DNA of 64,000 nucleotides from Antedon mediterranea (Eukaryota > Echinodermata > Crinoidea > Comatulida > Antedonidae), in the NCBI RefSeq assembly GCF_964355755.1, contig NC_092670.1, positions 13,575,201 through 13,639,200 of the forward strand. Direction: 5' to 3'. The translations under genes and the position numbers were made by a program. The first letter of the stretch is position 1. Every line of letters starts with the position of its first letter. Positions 45,600 through 58,005 of the stretch are shown here, one piece after another. The notes beneath the pieces were generated by a model. The model worked only from the letters and a program-made list of their open reading frames with translations, did not search any database and had not been told where the DNA came from.

Positions 45600-46785
45600 G
45601 TATTCTGTTGTGCCTTTGGTTTTTCGATCTCAAGTCCTATACAAATTACTCCCCAGTTTCTCTTAGATAAATTGTAATGTTTCTCTCTAATTTTAGTTTA
45701 GTTGATGCTCGCTGCACGGTGAGTTGTAACACTATTTAGGTACATTTCAAATAATAAGAAAACAAAGAAATGCAAATCAGAGAATCCAATTTGTTTATAA
45801 TACATTTTAATATTTTAATTTTTTCTTGATTGTTATCGTTATTATCCTGTTATCAAGTTCGCATGCGATATATTATTTATTTAAAGCTTAGGGTAATAGT
45901 AAAGAGCAACAATTTTCATACAATACATGCGTCACATGTGATCGCGGATTGTGTCAAACACAGTAGACGGAATTTTTGTTAAAATGCATTCACACGGAGA
46001 TAATTAAAAAGCGTACAGAATTGAACGGAGACGTTTCTGTGAAATTATGTAACAGTGTGAGTTGCGGCATCATGTTATGATCAAATCTTTGGGAAAGTAA
46101 ACATTAAAAACGTTTATATAGAATCAAATGGTATAAACAAGCAAACACCAAGAAAGTAGTAGAAAATGGAAGAATTAGGGGAATACCTAATTGAAAATCA
46201 ATATTATATGTTTTTATTCACTAACGTGGAAGGTTTGTTAGGAAGCAATGAAGAGTAAAATCAGAAACTACAGTGCTTGCTTACCGGGTTATCGATGGAA
46301 AAACAAACAAGGAAGCAACAACAAAAAAAGCCAGCAGCAATAACAAGCAATTGAATTCATAACAAAACACACAAAAGAAAGAACAAAATAAACGAGAATA
46401 ACCTCAACATCTTCCACAATCACAATCTAAAATTATTAATTTTTTTTTTTTCCAGAAAATTTCAACACGCTAGTAGAAGCAACAATTACAAATAGCATAA
46501 CATTATTATTTTTTTAATGTAACAAAATGGTCAACTAAATTCAAAAGTAAAAGAAAAAGATTTTTCTAAAATAATATTATTTCTCTTATTTCTCCAGGTT
46601 ATTAGGAATGTCCAACTATAGATTTTAGACTAGTCCAGAGAGTCATATTTACACTCTAATAAGATGCTGTAGGCATTTCGTGTTAAAAGCGAATAAACAT
46701 GTGTTTTAGGGTAATTTTGGGGTTCTGAATTCAAATTTGCTGTTTACCCAGCTCAATTTTTAGATCTTCATCCTTAAAATGTGAA
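45600..46785. other. Intergenic stretch
   Basis: No exon supported. At about 45980-46065 there is a weak relative of the CATTCAC MITE (CATTCACACGGAG ... CAGTGTGAG). Confidence 0.35.
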
Positions 46786-46789
46786 AAAC

Positions 46790-47475
46790 AAAATGGCCGC
46801 CATTTCAGACTTATTTTGGCTTATAACTTGACTTTTAAGTGACGTAGCAGGTTAAAAATGGTGTCCATACCTATGTTTGTGATAGTGAAGATTCCAACTA
46901 TATTGTTATTAAAGTTGCAAATATTCTATTTCAGCCGCCACGTTGAAATTCAAGATGGCCGCCATTTTAAACGTATTATGGCTTATAACTTGACTTTTAA
47001 TTAACATAGCAAGTTAAAAATAGTTTCTATACCTATGTTTGTGATACTGAGGATTCCAAATATATTGTTATTTAAGTTGTAAATATTCTATTTCAGCCTC
47101 CATGTTGGAATTCAAGATGGTCGCCATTTAAAACGTATTTTGGCTTATAACTTAACATATAAGTAACATAGTAGGTTAGAAATGATGTCTATACAGTACC
47201 TATGTTTGTGATACTGAGGATTCCAAATATATTGTTATTAAAGTTGTAAATATTCTATTTCAGTCGCCATGTTGGAATTCAAGATGGTCGCTATGTATAA
47301 CGTATTTTGGCTTATAACTTGAAATATAAATAAGTAACATAGTAGGTTAGAAATGATGTCTATACAGTACCTATGTTTGTGATACTGACGATTCCAAATA
47401 TATTGTTACTGTATTAAAGTTGTAAACAGCCGCCATGTTGAAATCAAAGATGGCACCTATTTTAAACACACACAC
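46790..47475 (+). repeat. Tandem array of about 165-bp units with AAGATGGCCGCC motif
   Basis: Boundary word (C)AAGATGG(C/T)CGCCAT recurs at about 46791, 46951, 47113, 47280 and 47445. Each unit reads TTTTGGCTTATAACTTGAC, a CCTATGTTTGTGATACTGA block, TTCCAAATATATTGTTATTA and CTATTTCAGCCGCCATGTTG. Four full units. Confidence 0.9.
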
Positions 47476-47859
47476 ACAGGGTAGTAACAAAGTGCGAGGC
47501 AAACAAACAAATGAAAATGAAAAACTCACAAAGGGATTGTTCTTTATGTGTAAAATATTTTAAAACGAGATAGATGAATGATGATCATTGTCAAGTGTTT
47601 AGAAAAATATGAGAAAATTAATGAAAAAAGGAGGTAATACGGAATTCATAAATGTAAAAATGTTACTGATGAAATTTGGAATTAAAAAAATGTGTTAAAT
47701 AATATGATTTAATGACATGAGATAATAGCAATGTGAATAAAAGTAGTGTTTGCGCCACAAAAGAAAAAAAAATATATATATATACAGTATATAAACATCA
47801 CAGAATAAATTCTAATCCGCCCGATATAATGAAATTTAATTAGAAAAAATAAAAATGAT

Positions 47860-47960
47860 AGAAACCTGTGAGAATGAGAAAAAGCCCTCTCCGAGATTCA
47901 AACCCGGAACCTTCTGCTTGATATGCAGATCTCCTAACCATTAGACCACTGGTGTTTTCA
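47860..47960 (-). repeat. tRNA-derived SINE
   Basis: The minus strand has CAGTGGTCTAATGGTTAGGA (A-box), CTGCATATCAAGCAG (anticodon-arm-like) and GGGTTTGAATCTCGG (B-box), then GGCTTTTTCTCATTCTCACA. The 3' part is shared with 11318-11372 and 11445-11540. The acceptor stem does not pair. Confidence 0.65.
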
Positions 47961-48031
47961 TTGTATTGTTCCAATTCGATTGTGCGAGGCAGCGAGGTAC
48001 ACCAAGTATAAGTGTGAGGCATGCGTCGCAT

Positions 48032-48098
48032 ATAGTTTACAATTTCAAAAAGGTGCGAGGCATATTATAGTTTACAATTTCAAAAAGGTGCGAGGCAT
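48032..48098 (+). repeat. 35-bp tandem duplication
   Basis: ATAGTTTACAATTTCAAAAA followed by GGTGCGAGGCAT, twice (48032 and 48067). The GTGCGAGGCA word recurs at about 47980 and 48015 and inverted (TGCCTCGCAT) at 49812 and 49842. Confidence 0.85.
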
Positions 48099-48689
48099 TT
48101 CTTAACGTGCTATTATGCTATATTATAGGCCTAATAATTAATTATTTATATTTTTAAAATAGGCCTAGCGTATCGAAATAGATTCGTGTATACACTCATC
48201 ATGCTATGTTGTTTATTTTTATGTAACGATTGTTTTTTCATTCAAGTCATATCGTGTATAAACATATGTTAAATGTATACAAACAACAATTGATAAAGAC
48301 ATCAGTATAATAATAATATATAAATTGAGAAAACTAATAAAAAGTAGTGTATAATTTAATTTATTTATGCATTGATATTACCATATATTAATGATTGTTG
48401 TGAAATTTGGGGTAACACTTATAAAAGAACAGTACAAAATGTTTACAAAAAAAAGGTACTGTAATTTATAAAACTAGGAAGTGTAGACGATGGTTCTCGG
48501 AATGATAATGACTCGGGACGTAAACAGTTTTAGAAGGACATTCTGGCCTGGACAATTTCGGTCGGTTACCATTATTTAAATGCTTTTGATATTCGTAAAA
48601 CAAAACGTACTCACTAACCTAAGTGTCTTAGATGATTAATAGCGTTTAAGGCGTATAGTGTTTATTGTAGATATGAAAAGTGGTAAAAA

Positions 48690-48900
48690 AGAATAACAAA
48701 TGCTTGGTAAATTGTAGATAACAGTCCGAAGAAATCTACTAAAAATAATATAATTGGGTTATAAATATAATATTGTGGATGGGCGTTTATTAGATGTAAT
48801 TGGGGTGGGGTTGAGTAGCGAGATAATTATTTTAATTGATGTTTTATTGGGGAGGTGTTCCGGGCGTTTATTCAAATAAATACCATCCTAATTGGTATAA
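48690..48900. repeat. Dispersed repeat shared with the foldback core
   Basis: ATGCTTGGTAAATTGTAGAT here is also found at 4233-4252, and both are followed by several GGGCGTTTATT words (48780, 48872; 4085, 4313, 4352). This suggests a common repeat family. Confidence 0.5.
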
Positions 48901-51900
48901 TTATGATTATTCCGCGACACAGTGGCCTAAGAAGAAAGACGTTTTAGACGGCTTGCAACATGGGCAGAAGTATCCCAGGGGCCTGACGGGACACAGATAG
49001 CGCACAGTATACATAAAGTCTTGGCAGATTACTCAACAACTCGGCTATCGGGGTTTATGTACTACTATTACATAGTAGTATATACCTTCACACGCGCGGT
49101 CCGAAAATAAACAAAAAAACAAAATGGCTATCGCCACCAAGCACCAACGGCCAACTTAGTTGAAACAGGTAGTTGTTTTACAACTCCCTGGTTGAAACCA
49201 ACACCTTACCGTGAACCCGGAAATTACTTCTACCGGGCGTAGAGTTAAAATTTACCGATTGAAATCAGAAAATTTCTTATAAAACCCTTTATAATATCTT
49301 CCTAAGATAGACATATGGAACAATAGCGTCGATGTGAAAACTAATGTTATCAAATCTATGTTTCGCGGTACATCTGAGATAGATAAGGTAGGTATCCAAG
49401 GCGGAGATTTGTACCGAAGTTTTTGCATTGTGCTCGCCTATGTCAGAATTAACCATAATTTATATATAGATTATCAATAGTGTAAGATGATAGCATTAGC
49501 CATAGTAGTAAATGATACTGGATACCAGAAGAAGTAGAGGTTTCGTTTTGAGGTTTTTTCATCTACAGTATTATATAAAATGCCTTCAATTCAGAATAAG
49601 GAAATAGAATTAAGATTCACGGCCAAATGATAATAAGGACTAAAACAAAGTGGAATGCGTCAATTTCTCATGCATTTATTGGTGAAAAACACGTTTAATC
49701 TCAATATATTTGTTAATTTGTCAATAAAAATGCTGTAATATGTTACTGCTGATACTGTTCTGTTTTCAAAGAATAATAATCGATCCTAAATTTTGGGAAA
49801 TGATAAAATGATGCCTCGCATTTTTTGATGATGGTAAAACGATGCCTCGCATAAATTTCTGACTTGCCTTGCTTTTGCGCATATCCTAGGCCTGTTGTGC
49901 ATGTAGTTCTCTGTGCCCTGGGGACCTGTGAACACCTGCACATAGCCGGCCTAGCCCATTAAACAATTATTACGCAATAAACATTAAGCTATATATGCTT
50001 TGCAATTAGTGGTAATATGTAGGCCTACACACATAAATATAAGTTTAATTTATAGTATAATAATTAGATATCAAATTAATAGTTTTCATACAATAATATC
50101 GTGGATTTATATAGCGCCTAATGTTGTGAAACATTATTACCCCAGTCTATTGGATCGGGACTAGTCTGTTTATCAATTTCACAATAATGTTTTGTTTGTT
50201 TTTGGTAATGAGTGAAACAACACGATCACATGTAGCAAAATCACAAGTCTAAGCTACATAATTGCTTTGGTGTGAAATGCAAATAATTATTTAAAAAACA
50301 TGTATAATCTTCGACAGTAAATTACTTGAACTTGATGCTTTTGCTATATAAGTACATTTCTTTAATTAATAATTTAGAGATTTTGTTTTTAAACACAGAA
50401 TTGATCAGTTTATACTCTGAAATCACCGCTTAACATCACGTTTTGTTCTCCACCTCGGGAATAAACACATTCTGTGTTTTACATTGTAAAATTAAGAAGA
50501 AGAGCCTTTAAAAGTTCAGTTGTTAAAGAAGTAATTATTTGTATCGTAAAGGGCATGATTTATTGTTGCGCAAATGTATTTCAATTCTGTTCGTGCCGAT
50601 GCTTGTGTATATGTTATGGTCTGTTACAATACATTAATGATTTTTTTCAGTATCGTAAATAAACTGATAACTGTGATTCTGCTTACCGCATTTAACTGTT
50701 AGAGTGCTATGACAGAATAGACAACTAGAATTATTTTCAGATGTTGTTTTAACTATTGTAAACAACGTCATAAAAACGTATCGATGAAAATAGTATGACA
50801 AATATTATGCGATGAAACCAACACGGGTATAAATAATCACTAAATGCGTTTTTACGCAACGAATAAAGGACTGATGATGTAGAGTTGTCGTTCAAAAGGG
50901 CTTCGACTCTACATCACCTTGACAACTAAATTCCCAACGTATCGTAATGTCCATGTTATTGCCTTTAAATGTGAACGTTAGGCTCGTGTCACAATAGCCT
51001 AAGCCTACTCCAAACCAGCGATTATCTCATTTTGCCTCTGGTATTAGATAAATACTTGACAACTGTAAAGCAGCGTTCACACACAAATATCCGATATTAT
51101 TTTTCATACTTCGTGACCATTCTTAATTATTCCGAGTCGTTGTTTTTAGTCCGTGTTCCATAACCGATTGGATTTGGGACCCGATTCTCGGTATTGTATC
51201 TAAATTTAACCAGTAACACAGGAAAATTCCGTAATACAGTATCGTATACCATAACATAACCCAGGGAAGAGTGCCTGCCTAACTCTTAATCTAACCTTCT
51301 GTGGTACAGGCATCACATGCGATACATAATTTATACGATTTCTTTATTAGTAGGCCTACTGTAGGCAAAGATAATCATTTTACTGCCTAATACTTTATTA
51401 TTTGTACTTACCTCTTCTGCTAGGACCGATTTTCTTCAATAGATATACCTATGTAAAATAAATTAGAAACGATAGTTTAAAATACTATAATATGCTCTTC
51501 GGTAAATCCTCAATGTTGTTCTCCAACACTAAATGATGCGAATAATGAATAATGGAACTAACGGATCCTTCAGCGACTTGACTTTGACACTGGGGAATTC
51601 ACAGAATAGTGCTATTTAGAAGTGAGTGTTTTGTTAGGCAAAACGTATTGTTGTCGAATTCTCCTTTCTTACGATGTTTACAAACCTCTTAGCAAAACAT
51701 AATTTCAATACTAAGTATTTCAGCACGTCCATGGTATTGTAAAGTAACTTAATCCAATAGAAGTTGAAATTTTTCAGCTATAATAACAAGCTCTACTGTG
51801 TCGTCATAATGAACTTATTGATCTTATCCAGACACTATTGGAGCTTTGATCAAATAATACTAGAAATGAAATTTAATAACAACTCGAGTAATTGTATAAG

Positions 51901-54900
51901 TGCAAACAGTGAATTAATTGACTTTATTGTTAGTGTGTTTATTACACATACCGTAAATATGTTACAACCACTTCCTCAAATGTATGCACACGTAATAATT
52001 TTAGAAAATACTTCCGTAATAATGCTTGAAGATTTATTATAAAATGTTATATAATATTATTTAATACATAATTATCTATATTAATATTATTATTGTTATA
52101 CATAGTTTAAGGAAATATCATTGTATGGAAATACGCGTTAAAAGTAAATAAATCCTTATGGACTGAAAACAGTACAACCATTATGTATTTGAAACTTGGA
52201 GTTACATTTTGTAACAACCCTTTTATATTTAATTTCTATTAACATAAAAGAACATCACACTTTAATAATTTTATAGATTGAACAGGCGCTATATTTAAAC
52301 TATTTTGTTTCAAGATACATTTTCTCTTTGATGGGACGGGACACAACTAGAACCTATGCAGCACTCATGTCAGAGTCACAGTCACAGATGAAGGAATGAT
52401 TGAAATTCTATTAATCAAAATATTTACTTATTTAATCAATACGTGGTCGACAACTATTTACATTATGTGTACTTAAATAATACAGTAAACACTTCAACTT
52501 GGAGCAGTTGCTTATGTTGTAACAAGTTCTACCACTGCTAATCACATTTCAAATGTGTTTTATTCAAAACACGAACTTACTCATAAACATGAACTCACTC
52601 ATAAACATGAATCTATTCATAAAAAAAAACTTATTTATAAACACGATATTTAAAAAATTATAAAAACCACTTTATTCCATCAATTAAATTTTTCTTAAAA
52701 TAAAAGTAACACGCTGGTAAACATCATTACAACACATTCTAAATAAATTTACATTTTAAAATTGCTTCTTCTGAAGTTTTTCAAGGTATAGCTTAGTTTA
52801 TTGAAAATCATAACAAAGCATCAAACACAGAGATAGCCCTATACAGTAGATTGAAAGATTGGTTTCCGAAGATTTATCTTGGCAATTATCATTGGGTGCC
52901 AGCGACCCCTTTTATGAATGGATGACATACCCGACGTCATATTAATTGATTACATTATCAGTAATGTTATGTAGTTCAGGTTTGATAATATGAATGAGAC
53001 TTCGTTTGGTTTTAGAAAAATAAAATCCCACTTTAGCATGGCGCCAATCATACAAATGATTAAATACATAAAGAAATAAATAAAAACATTTTGGTTCTAT
53101 CACGACACCAGGCCTGAATTAAATACAAAATTCAATTACATAATGATATACACGACAGTTCATGCACAACATTATTGCCAGTGGCATATTTTTTACCACA
53201 CTGAACTACATAATGGCAAAGGTCATATTTTAGTAGTTGATAAAATGCTTAATATATATCTCTTAAAACGACAAATAAATCATAACATTGCAAGATAATT
53301 AAGCCTTGTTATTCATATTATGCAGTTTGATTGATAAATCTCAATAATAATTTGCTCTATAATTATTCTAATTATAGAGATGAAGAGCACTATCAAATCC
53401 TATTATTTTCTCATAAATTAAACATAGCTACAACCAGTTTAGTACTAACTAGCCGATTATCGGTGCTGTATCTACAATTTACTTTGATTGTTTCCGCCAA
53501 ACATACACATTTTAAGCAATGATACTTGGATAGAATTAGTAACCTTCCTCAAATTATACAAACGTCATAAAAAAATCGGTAACCTTTTCGAAAAACATAC
53601 ACACTTCATCAAGAAACGATTTATACCTTGATGATCAAAATTATAAGAAATATATTGTCAAACATATACAACTTTATCAAGAATAAACCTTTTTGTACCT
53701 ACATACAATTCGGAATCTTTTCGCCAAACACAATACACAATTTCATAAAGAATAAACTTTTAGTATGATAAAATTATCGACGTGTCTTGATGAAATGTAT
53801 GTTTTGAAGAACATTTCAGAATTTTATCCAAGTACTAAAATAGTCACACATTTAATCAAGTATACCAACATATCAAAATTACCCATGTATAAAAACGTTT
53901 TGTTTTCATTTTTTGAAGTTTGTTAGACGGAAATATACCGAAATTAACAAATGACAATACCGTAAGGGGAATACTATTCTTGTTTTGTTGGCAGAGTTCA
54001 TGTTAACCAATATTACCAAGACCGTATACATTTGGCAAAAATATTTCACCAACAATCAAACACGTAGGTTTACAGTGAACGGTAACAACGACAAGGCTAC
54101 TAATCTAAACTTAGAGTGTAGTAATAATAGTTAGCAATGCTCTATCATTTATTCTATATATTATTATTGGCCAGAAAGCGGTTAAGAGTAAACATCAACA
54201 GCAATAATAAAAAAAATCACAAGCAACATGCAATCAAATATTTAGATTAATAGCAAAAACAATACCAATAACAATAACACATAAAACATCATAAAAACAC
54301 AATTTCTAACAGTAATGGGATTACTGTACTTTGAAAACTTTTCAGTCAACAATGTTTTTTTATAGTAACATATTCAATTTTTGAAAGAAAGTGAATGTTT
54401 CATTCGACTATTTCATTTACTAATTTATTCTCTAAGGTTCATCTGGAATGGCTGCCCTTTTGGAATACCATTAAAGATGTATGGGGAAAATATCTTTAAA
54501 CACTATCTCTTTCACAAGAGGCAATATTACGCAAACCCTGAAGATGTGCACTGCTGTTGACGCTGTGGTGTGTGTAAACTCCGGAGTTTTGATGGAGATA
54601 GATAATACATATGTGTATTTCTTTTTTTTTTGTAACATCAATCCAGAGAAATTTAAATCCACATTTTTGTGACAATTAAATTACTTTGAACTTTTATCTT
54701 TGATAAGGTATACGTGTGTAACATTTTAACTAACTTATGCAGACATCCTTCAAAGCAATAGTTACAAAAAAAAAAAGACCAGTCATGCGCAGTAACCATT
54801 TTGTACATTAATTGACATAAAAATAGCATGAAATGCATTACTCTTAGCTTAGCGGTCTGATCGGTTCAATTCAACTTCAGTATATTATAACCTTTTACCA

Positions 54901-55525
54901 CATGCTGTTAAAAAACGAATCAAAATATCCAAGTTATTGCGAAGTTGCTTGCGGCTATTATGAAGTTAATTTGCTGTTTTATTCCTAGAAGACTATATCT
55001 ATGAGCTATTAAGATGCTAAATGAATATTTTAAAGACCTTATTTCTATTTGAATGTCTACAAGTTTGCAGACCCAATCAAAAACAAAACTAAACGTATCT
55101 GACAATTATTGTTTGAATCAAAGGACACTGAATCGCCACATTAACCTGCGGTACTGTGCATCGCAACCTGGTTAAATGAAAGGTAAATGCTAAATCACCT
55201 TTTGAGTATAACTAGGCTATATCATTATGGACAAGTATGACTACAGGGCAAAGAGTTAAAAAAAATAATAAGACGAGTTTTCTACAGTTTGCTGGACACT
55301 GCAGAAGAAGAGTACTGTCCGAGCTGGTGACCTCGAGGCAAAGACAATGAATCAATTGGAAGGCCATCGCAACGTCTGTGTGGATCTGCTGCAAATGGAT
55401 AACAGTCCGTCGGAAGACGATACATAGATAGAATACTTTACTACTGATTGTAAAAACAAAAATACTTTTACAATTTACATAACCTAGATTATTCTTTTTA
55501 ATAAATGGTACGGTAGTCTTTCTCA
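48901..55525. other. Gene-poor AT-rich stretch
   Basis: No exon with splice support. Short open frames (50474-50662, 51764-52042, 54481-54672 and others) are AT-driven. A weak inverted pair flanks 50879-50915 (GATGTAGAGT / ACTCTACATC). Confidence 0.4.
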
Positions 55526-55687
55526 AGCTTGATTCCCACTAGGACACAACGCAAGGACGTAAGACGCGCAACGCAGGCGAATTGACAAATCAAAAACGAT
55601 AGATTATTCGAACTGTCACTTGTGATTGGTCAATTCCCTAGTACTGCGGCTTACGTCCTTGTGTTGCGTCCTAGTGGGAAACAAGCT
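55526..55687. mobile_element. MITE, CCCACTAG family
   Basis: Inverted ends of about 37 bp: AAGCTTGATTCCCACTAGGA on the left against AAGCTTGTTTCCCACTAGGA read from the right, continuing CAACGCAAGGACGTAAG. The interior contains TGTGATTGGTCAATT. Same family as 19979-20134; a degraded relative lies at about 60040-60140. Confidence 0.8.
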
Positions 55688-55705
55688 TTGACGGACTAAG
55701 CTATA

Positions 55706-55799
55706 TACACACTTGTTCTGTTTTTTGAACGAGTACGGTGCCTTTCAATAAACACAATAATGAAGCTTCTTCCGTTCTATGAAACAGAACAAGTGTGAG
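55706..55799. mobile_element. MITE related to the CATTCAC family
   Basis: CACACTTGTTCTGTTT at the left pairs with AAACAGAACAAGTGTGAG at the right, about 94 bp. It resembles 1325-1437 in its GTTCYGTTT core. Confidence 0.6.
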
Positions 55800-55930
55800 T
55801 GGGTTTAACACATTTCAGACTTTCACCAGATCATTTACGGCATCAATTGATAGAAATTACGAATTTTGCTTAGACCTATTCTACACAAAACCGTTGTGTC
55901 AATATAAGTGCGAATACGAAGAGTTATAAT

Positions 55931-56506
55931 ATGTGGTCGGTCATTCCAGTGGATGTTCAGGGTGGTGCCTGACTACATACCCAACACCGAAGTCCTCTTA
56001 AAAGCTGGTGTAACCAGTATTGAGTCCATGTTGATGAAGATGCAGCTACGTTGGGCAGGACACATCTCCAGAATGGAGGACCACCGATTACCAAAATTAG
56101 TACTATACGGAGAACTATCTTCCGGCCATCGAAATATAGGAGCCCCAAAGAAAAGATTCAAAGACAACCAGAAGAAAAACCTAACTTCTGGTCACATTAA
56201 CCATAACCAATGGTCCACAATAGCCAAAAACCGTGTGGCCTAGCGGCACACCACCCACCAAGTGGTCAACTCCTTCGAAAACACACGCAGGATAGCCCTT
56301 GAAGAAAAAAGAAAAAGAGAAAAAACCGAAATGCTGAACCACAACCACAAGAGTTGCACCCGACATTCCTCTGCAGCCGGGACGGACATGCCTTTCTCGC
56401 ATCGGACTTGTAAGCCACAAACGAGCCTGCAGACGCGGACAAACCCCTTCATAAAATCTTCGTTTGCCGCAGCAAAGCCAAGAAGAAGAAGAAGAATGTG
56501 GTCGGT
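55931..56506 (+). mobile_element. 5'-truncated RTE-like LINE with 11-bp target duplication
   Basis: ATGTGGTCGGT at 55931-55941 is repeated at 56496-56506, framing 55942-56495. The insert reads YIPNTEVL, then SIESMLMKMQLRWAGHISRM, RLPKLVLYGEL and KKRFKDNQKKNL, the C-terminal end of an RTE/BovB-type reverse transcriptase ORF. An in-frame TAG at 56241-56243 replaces the usual tryptophan of the AxDRxxW motif. A later frameshift near 56392 disrupts the terminal zinc-finger-like region, whose second cysteine codon is also changed. It ends in (AAG)n at 56480-56495. Dead copy. Confidence 0.8.
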
Positions 56507-57389
56507 AATACATAATCATAAAGTCGATTATCTGTACCGATACTTTGTACAATATCATAAACAATTGTGATATTAGATTAGGCGTATGGCATATGATACA
56601 AACGTCACATGTGACCCATATATGACAGGGTATCACATAATGAGCCTATGCTACTGAATAATAAGAAATAATGCGGAGCTGCAGTGGGCCATAGAGAAGA
56701 GCTATATCCATTACCCGAGTAGAGACAAGCATGTATCCGTTACGCTCTATTGCCTTTGGTGTTTCTGTACCGTGTAATTTAAACTTAAATCAACTATCCC
56801 CTTTAAGTCAAACAACCTGTCAACTAAAAATAATGTCATTATTGATTATCACAATACATTACATTCACATTGTATATCTTATGTCAGTATTGCGCATCGT
56901 GTCCTAAAAAAGGTCATCGTTCGTAATATATGCATTAGTAACCAACTTGTAACAGATATGTTTATAATATAACCGGCATTTGTCAATTCAGCTTTCTAAA
57001 GTTGCAGAGAGTTAATAAGAACTATGGATTAGGCTCATACCAGATCCAGTTATTACAGCAACATTTACTGAATAAAAGGTAAACTGTATGACGACAACGA
57101 TGACCGAGACGACGATGCAGTTGACGATCGTAATACTTTATATAATCCAGTACGATCTGTCACCTCTTCATGTAAACTACTTTTTTTGCGGCGCAATTTG
57201 ACTAACATACGCTAATTAGGTGGGCTTTTCAAAATAGAAGTGGGACATTATTTGTTAAATCACTTTCTTTTCACTTTTGTGATAAGATGAATTGTCATAA
57301 ACTTGTGGATGTTGATAGAATTCTTCATTGTTGTTTGAGAATGTGACACAAAGTTATGTGTAGACCTTATCCGCACTGTCCAGATAGTT
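56507..57389. other. Intergenic stretch
   Basis: No gene or structured repeat supported. A short GACGACGATGA-like purine run lies at about 57090-57125. Confidence 0.4.
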
Positions 57390-58005
57390 TAAATGATTTC
57401 ACGAACAATTCAAATGATTTCACAAACGGCATTTGTCATTTTAAATGATTTATCAAAAGTCCACGAATATTTCATAGTGATGTTTTACATGGCCCACGGA
57501 CTGAAGAATATTCTTTAGTCCATGCACGGCCACAAGTATTTTAAATGATTTCTCACACGACCACCACATATCAATTATTAAATGGGTTTTCAAACGGACA
57601 TATATTTCAAACCATTTTTCACACGGCTACGCACATTTCAAATAATTGTTCACACGGCTATGGACATTTTAAAATGATTTCTCACAAGGAAATAAATTTT
57701 ACACATTTAAACGATTTCTCTGGCGGCCACGAATATTTCAAATGAGTTTTCACACGGCCATTGACATTTCAAATGATTTCTCACACGGACACAGCAATAT
57801 CAAATGACTTTTTACACGGCTACGGACATTTCAAAAGATTGTTCCCACGGCTATGAACATTTGAAATGATTTCTCACACGGCTTTGAACATTTCAGATGA
57901 TTTCTCACACGGCTTCGGACATTTCAAATGACTTTTCACACGTTTACGGACTTTTTAAATGTTAATTCTCACGGCTACGGACATTTCAAATGATTTCGCT
58001 TACCT
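57390..58005 (+). repeat. Minisatellite, 31-bp unit, about 20 copies
   Basis: Unit: CACACGGCTACGGACATTTC then AAATGATTTCT. The 31-bp spacing is exact over the better copies (for example 57751, 57782, 57813), with more divergence at the left end. The open frame across it (57545-57745) is a by-product. Confidence 0.9.

Noticed and set aside
47840-48031. 63-codon ORF reading GSGFESRRG
   Set aside because: Standard translation of a tRNA-derived SINE B-box region.
56181-56636. 151-codon ORF on the minus strand
   Set aside because: Antisense shadow of the RTE-like LINE coding segment; no domain of its own.
57545-57745. 66-codon protein-coding ORF
   Set aside because: It lies wholly inside the 31-bp minisatellite and is a by-product of the repeat.
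57390-58005. CRISPR array
   Set aside because: The 31-bp units are contiguous with no unique spacers, and the DNA is eukaryotic.
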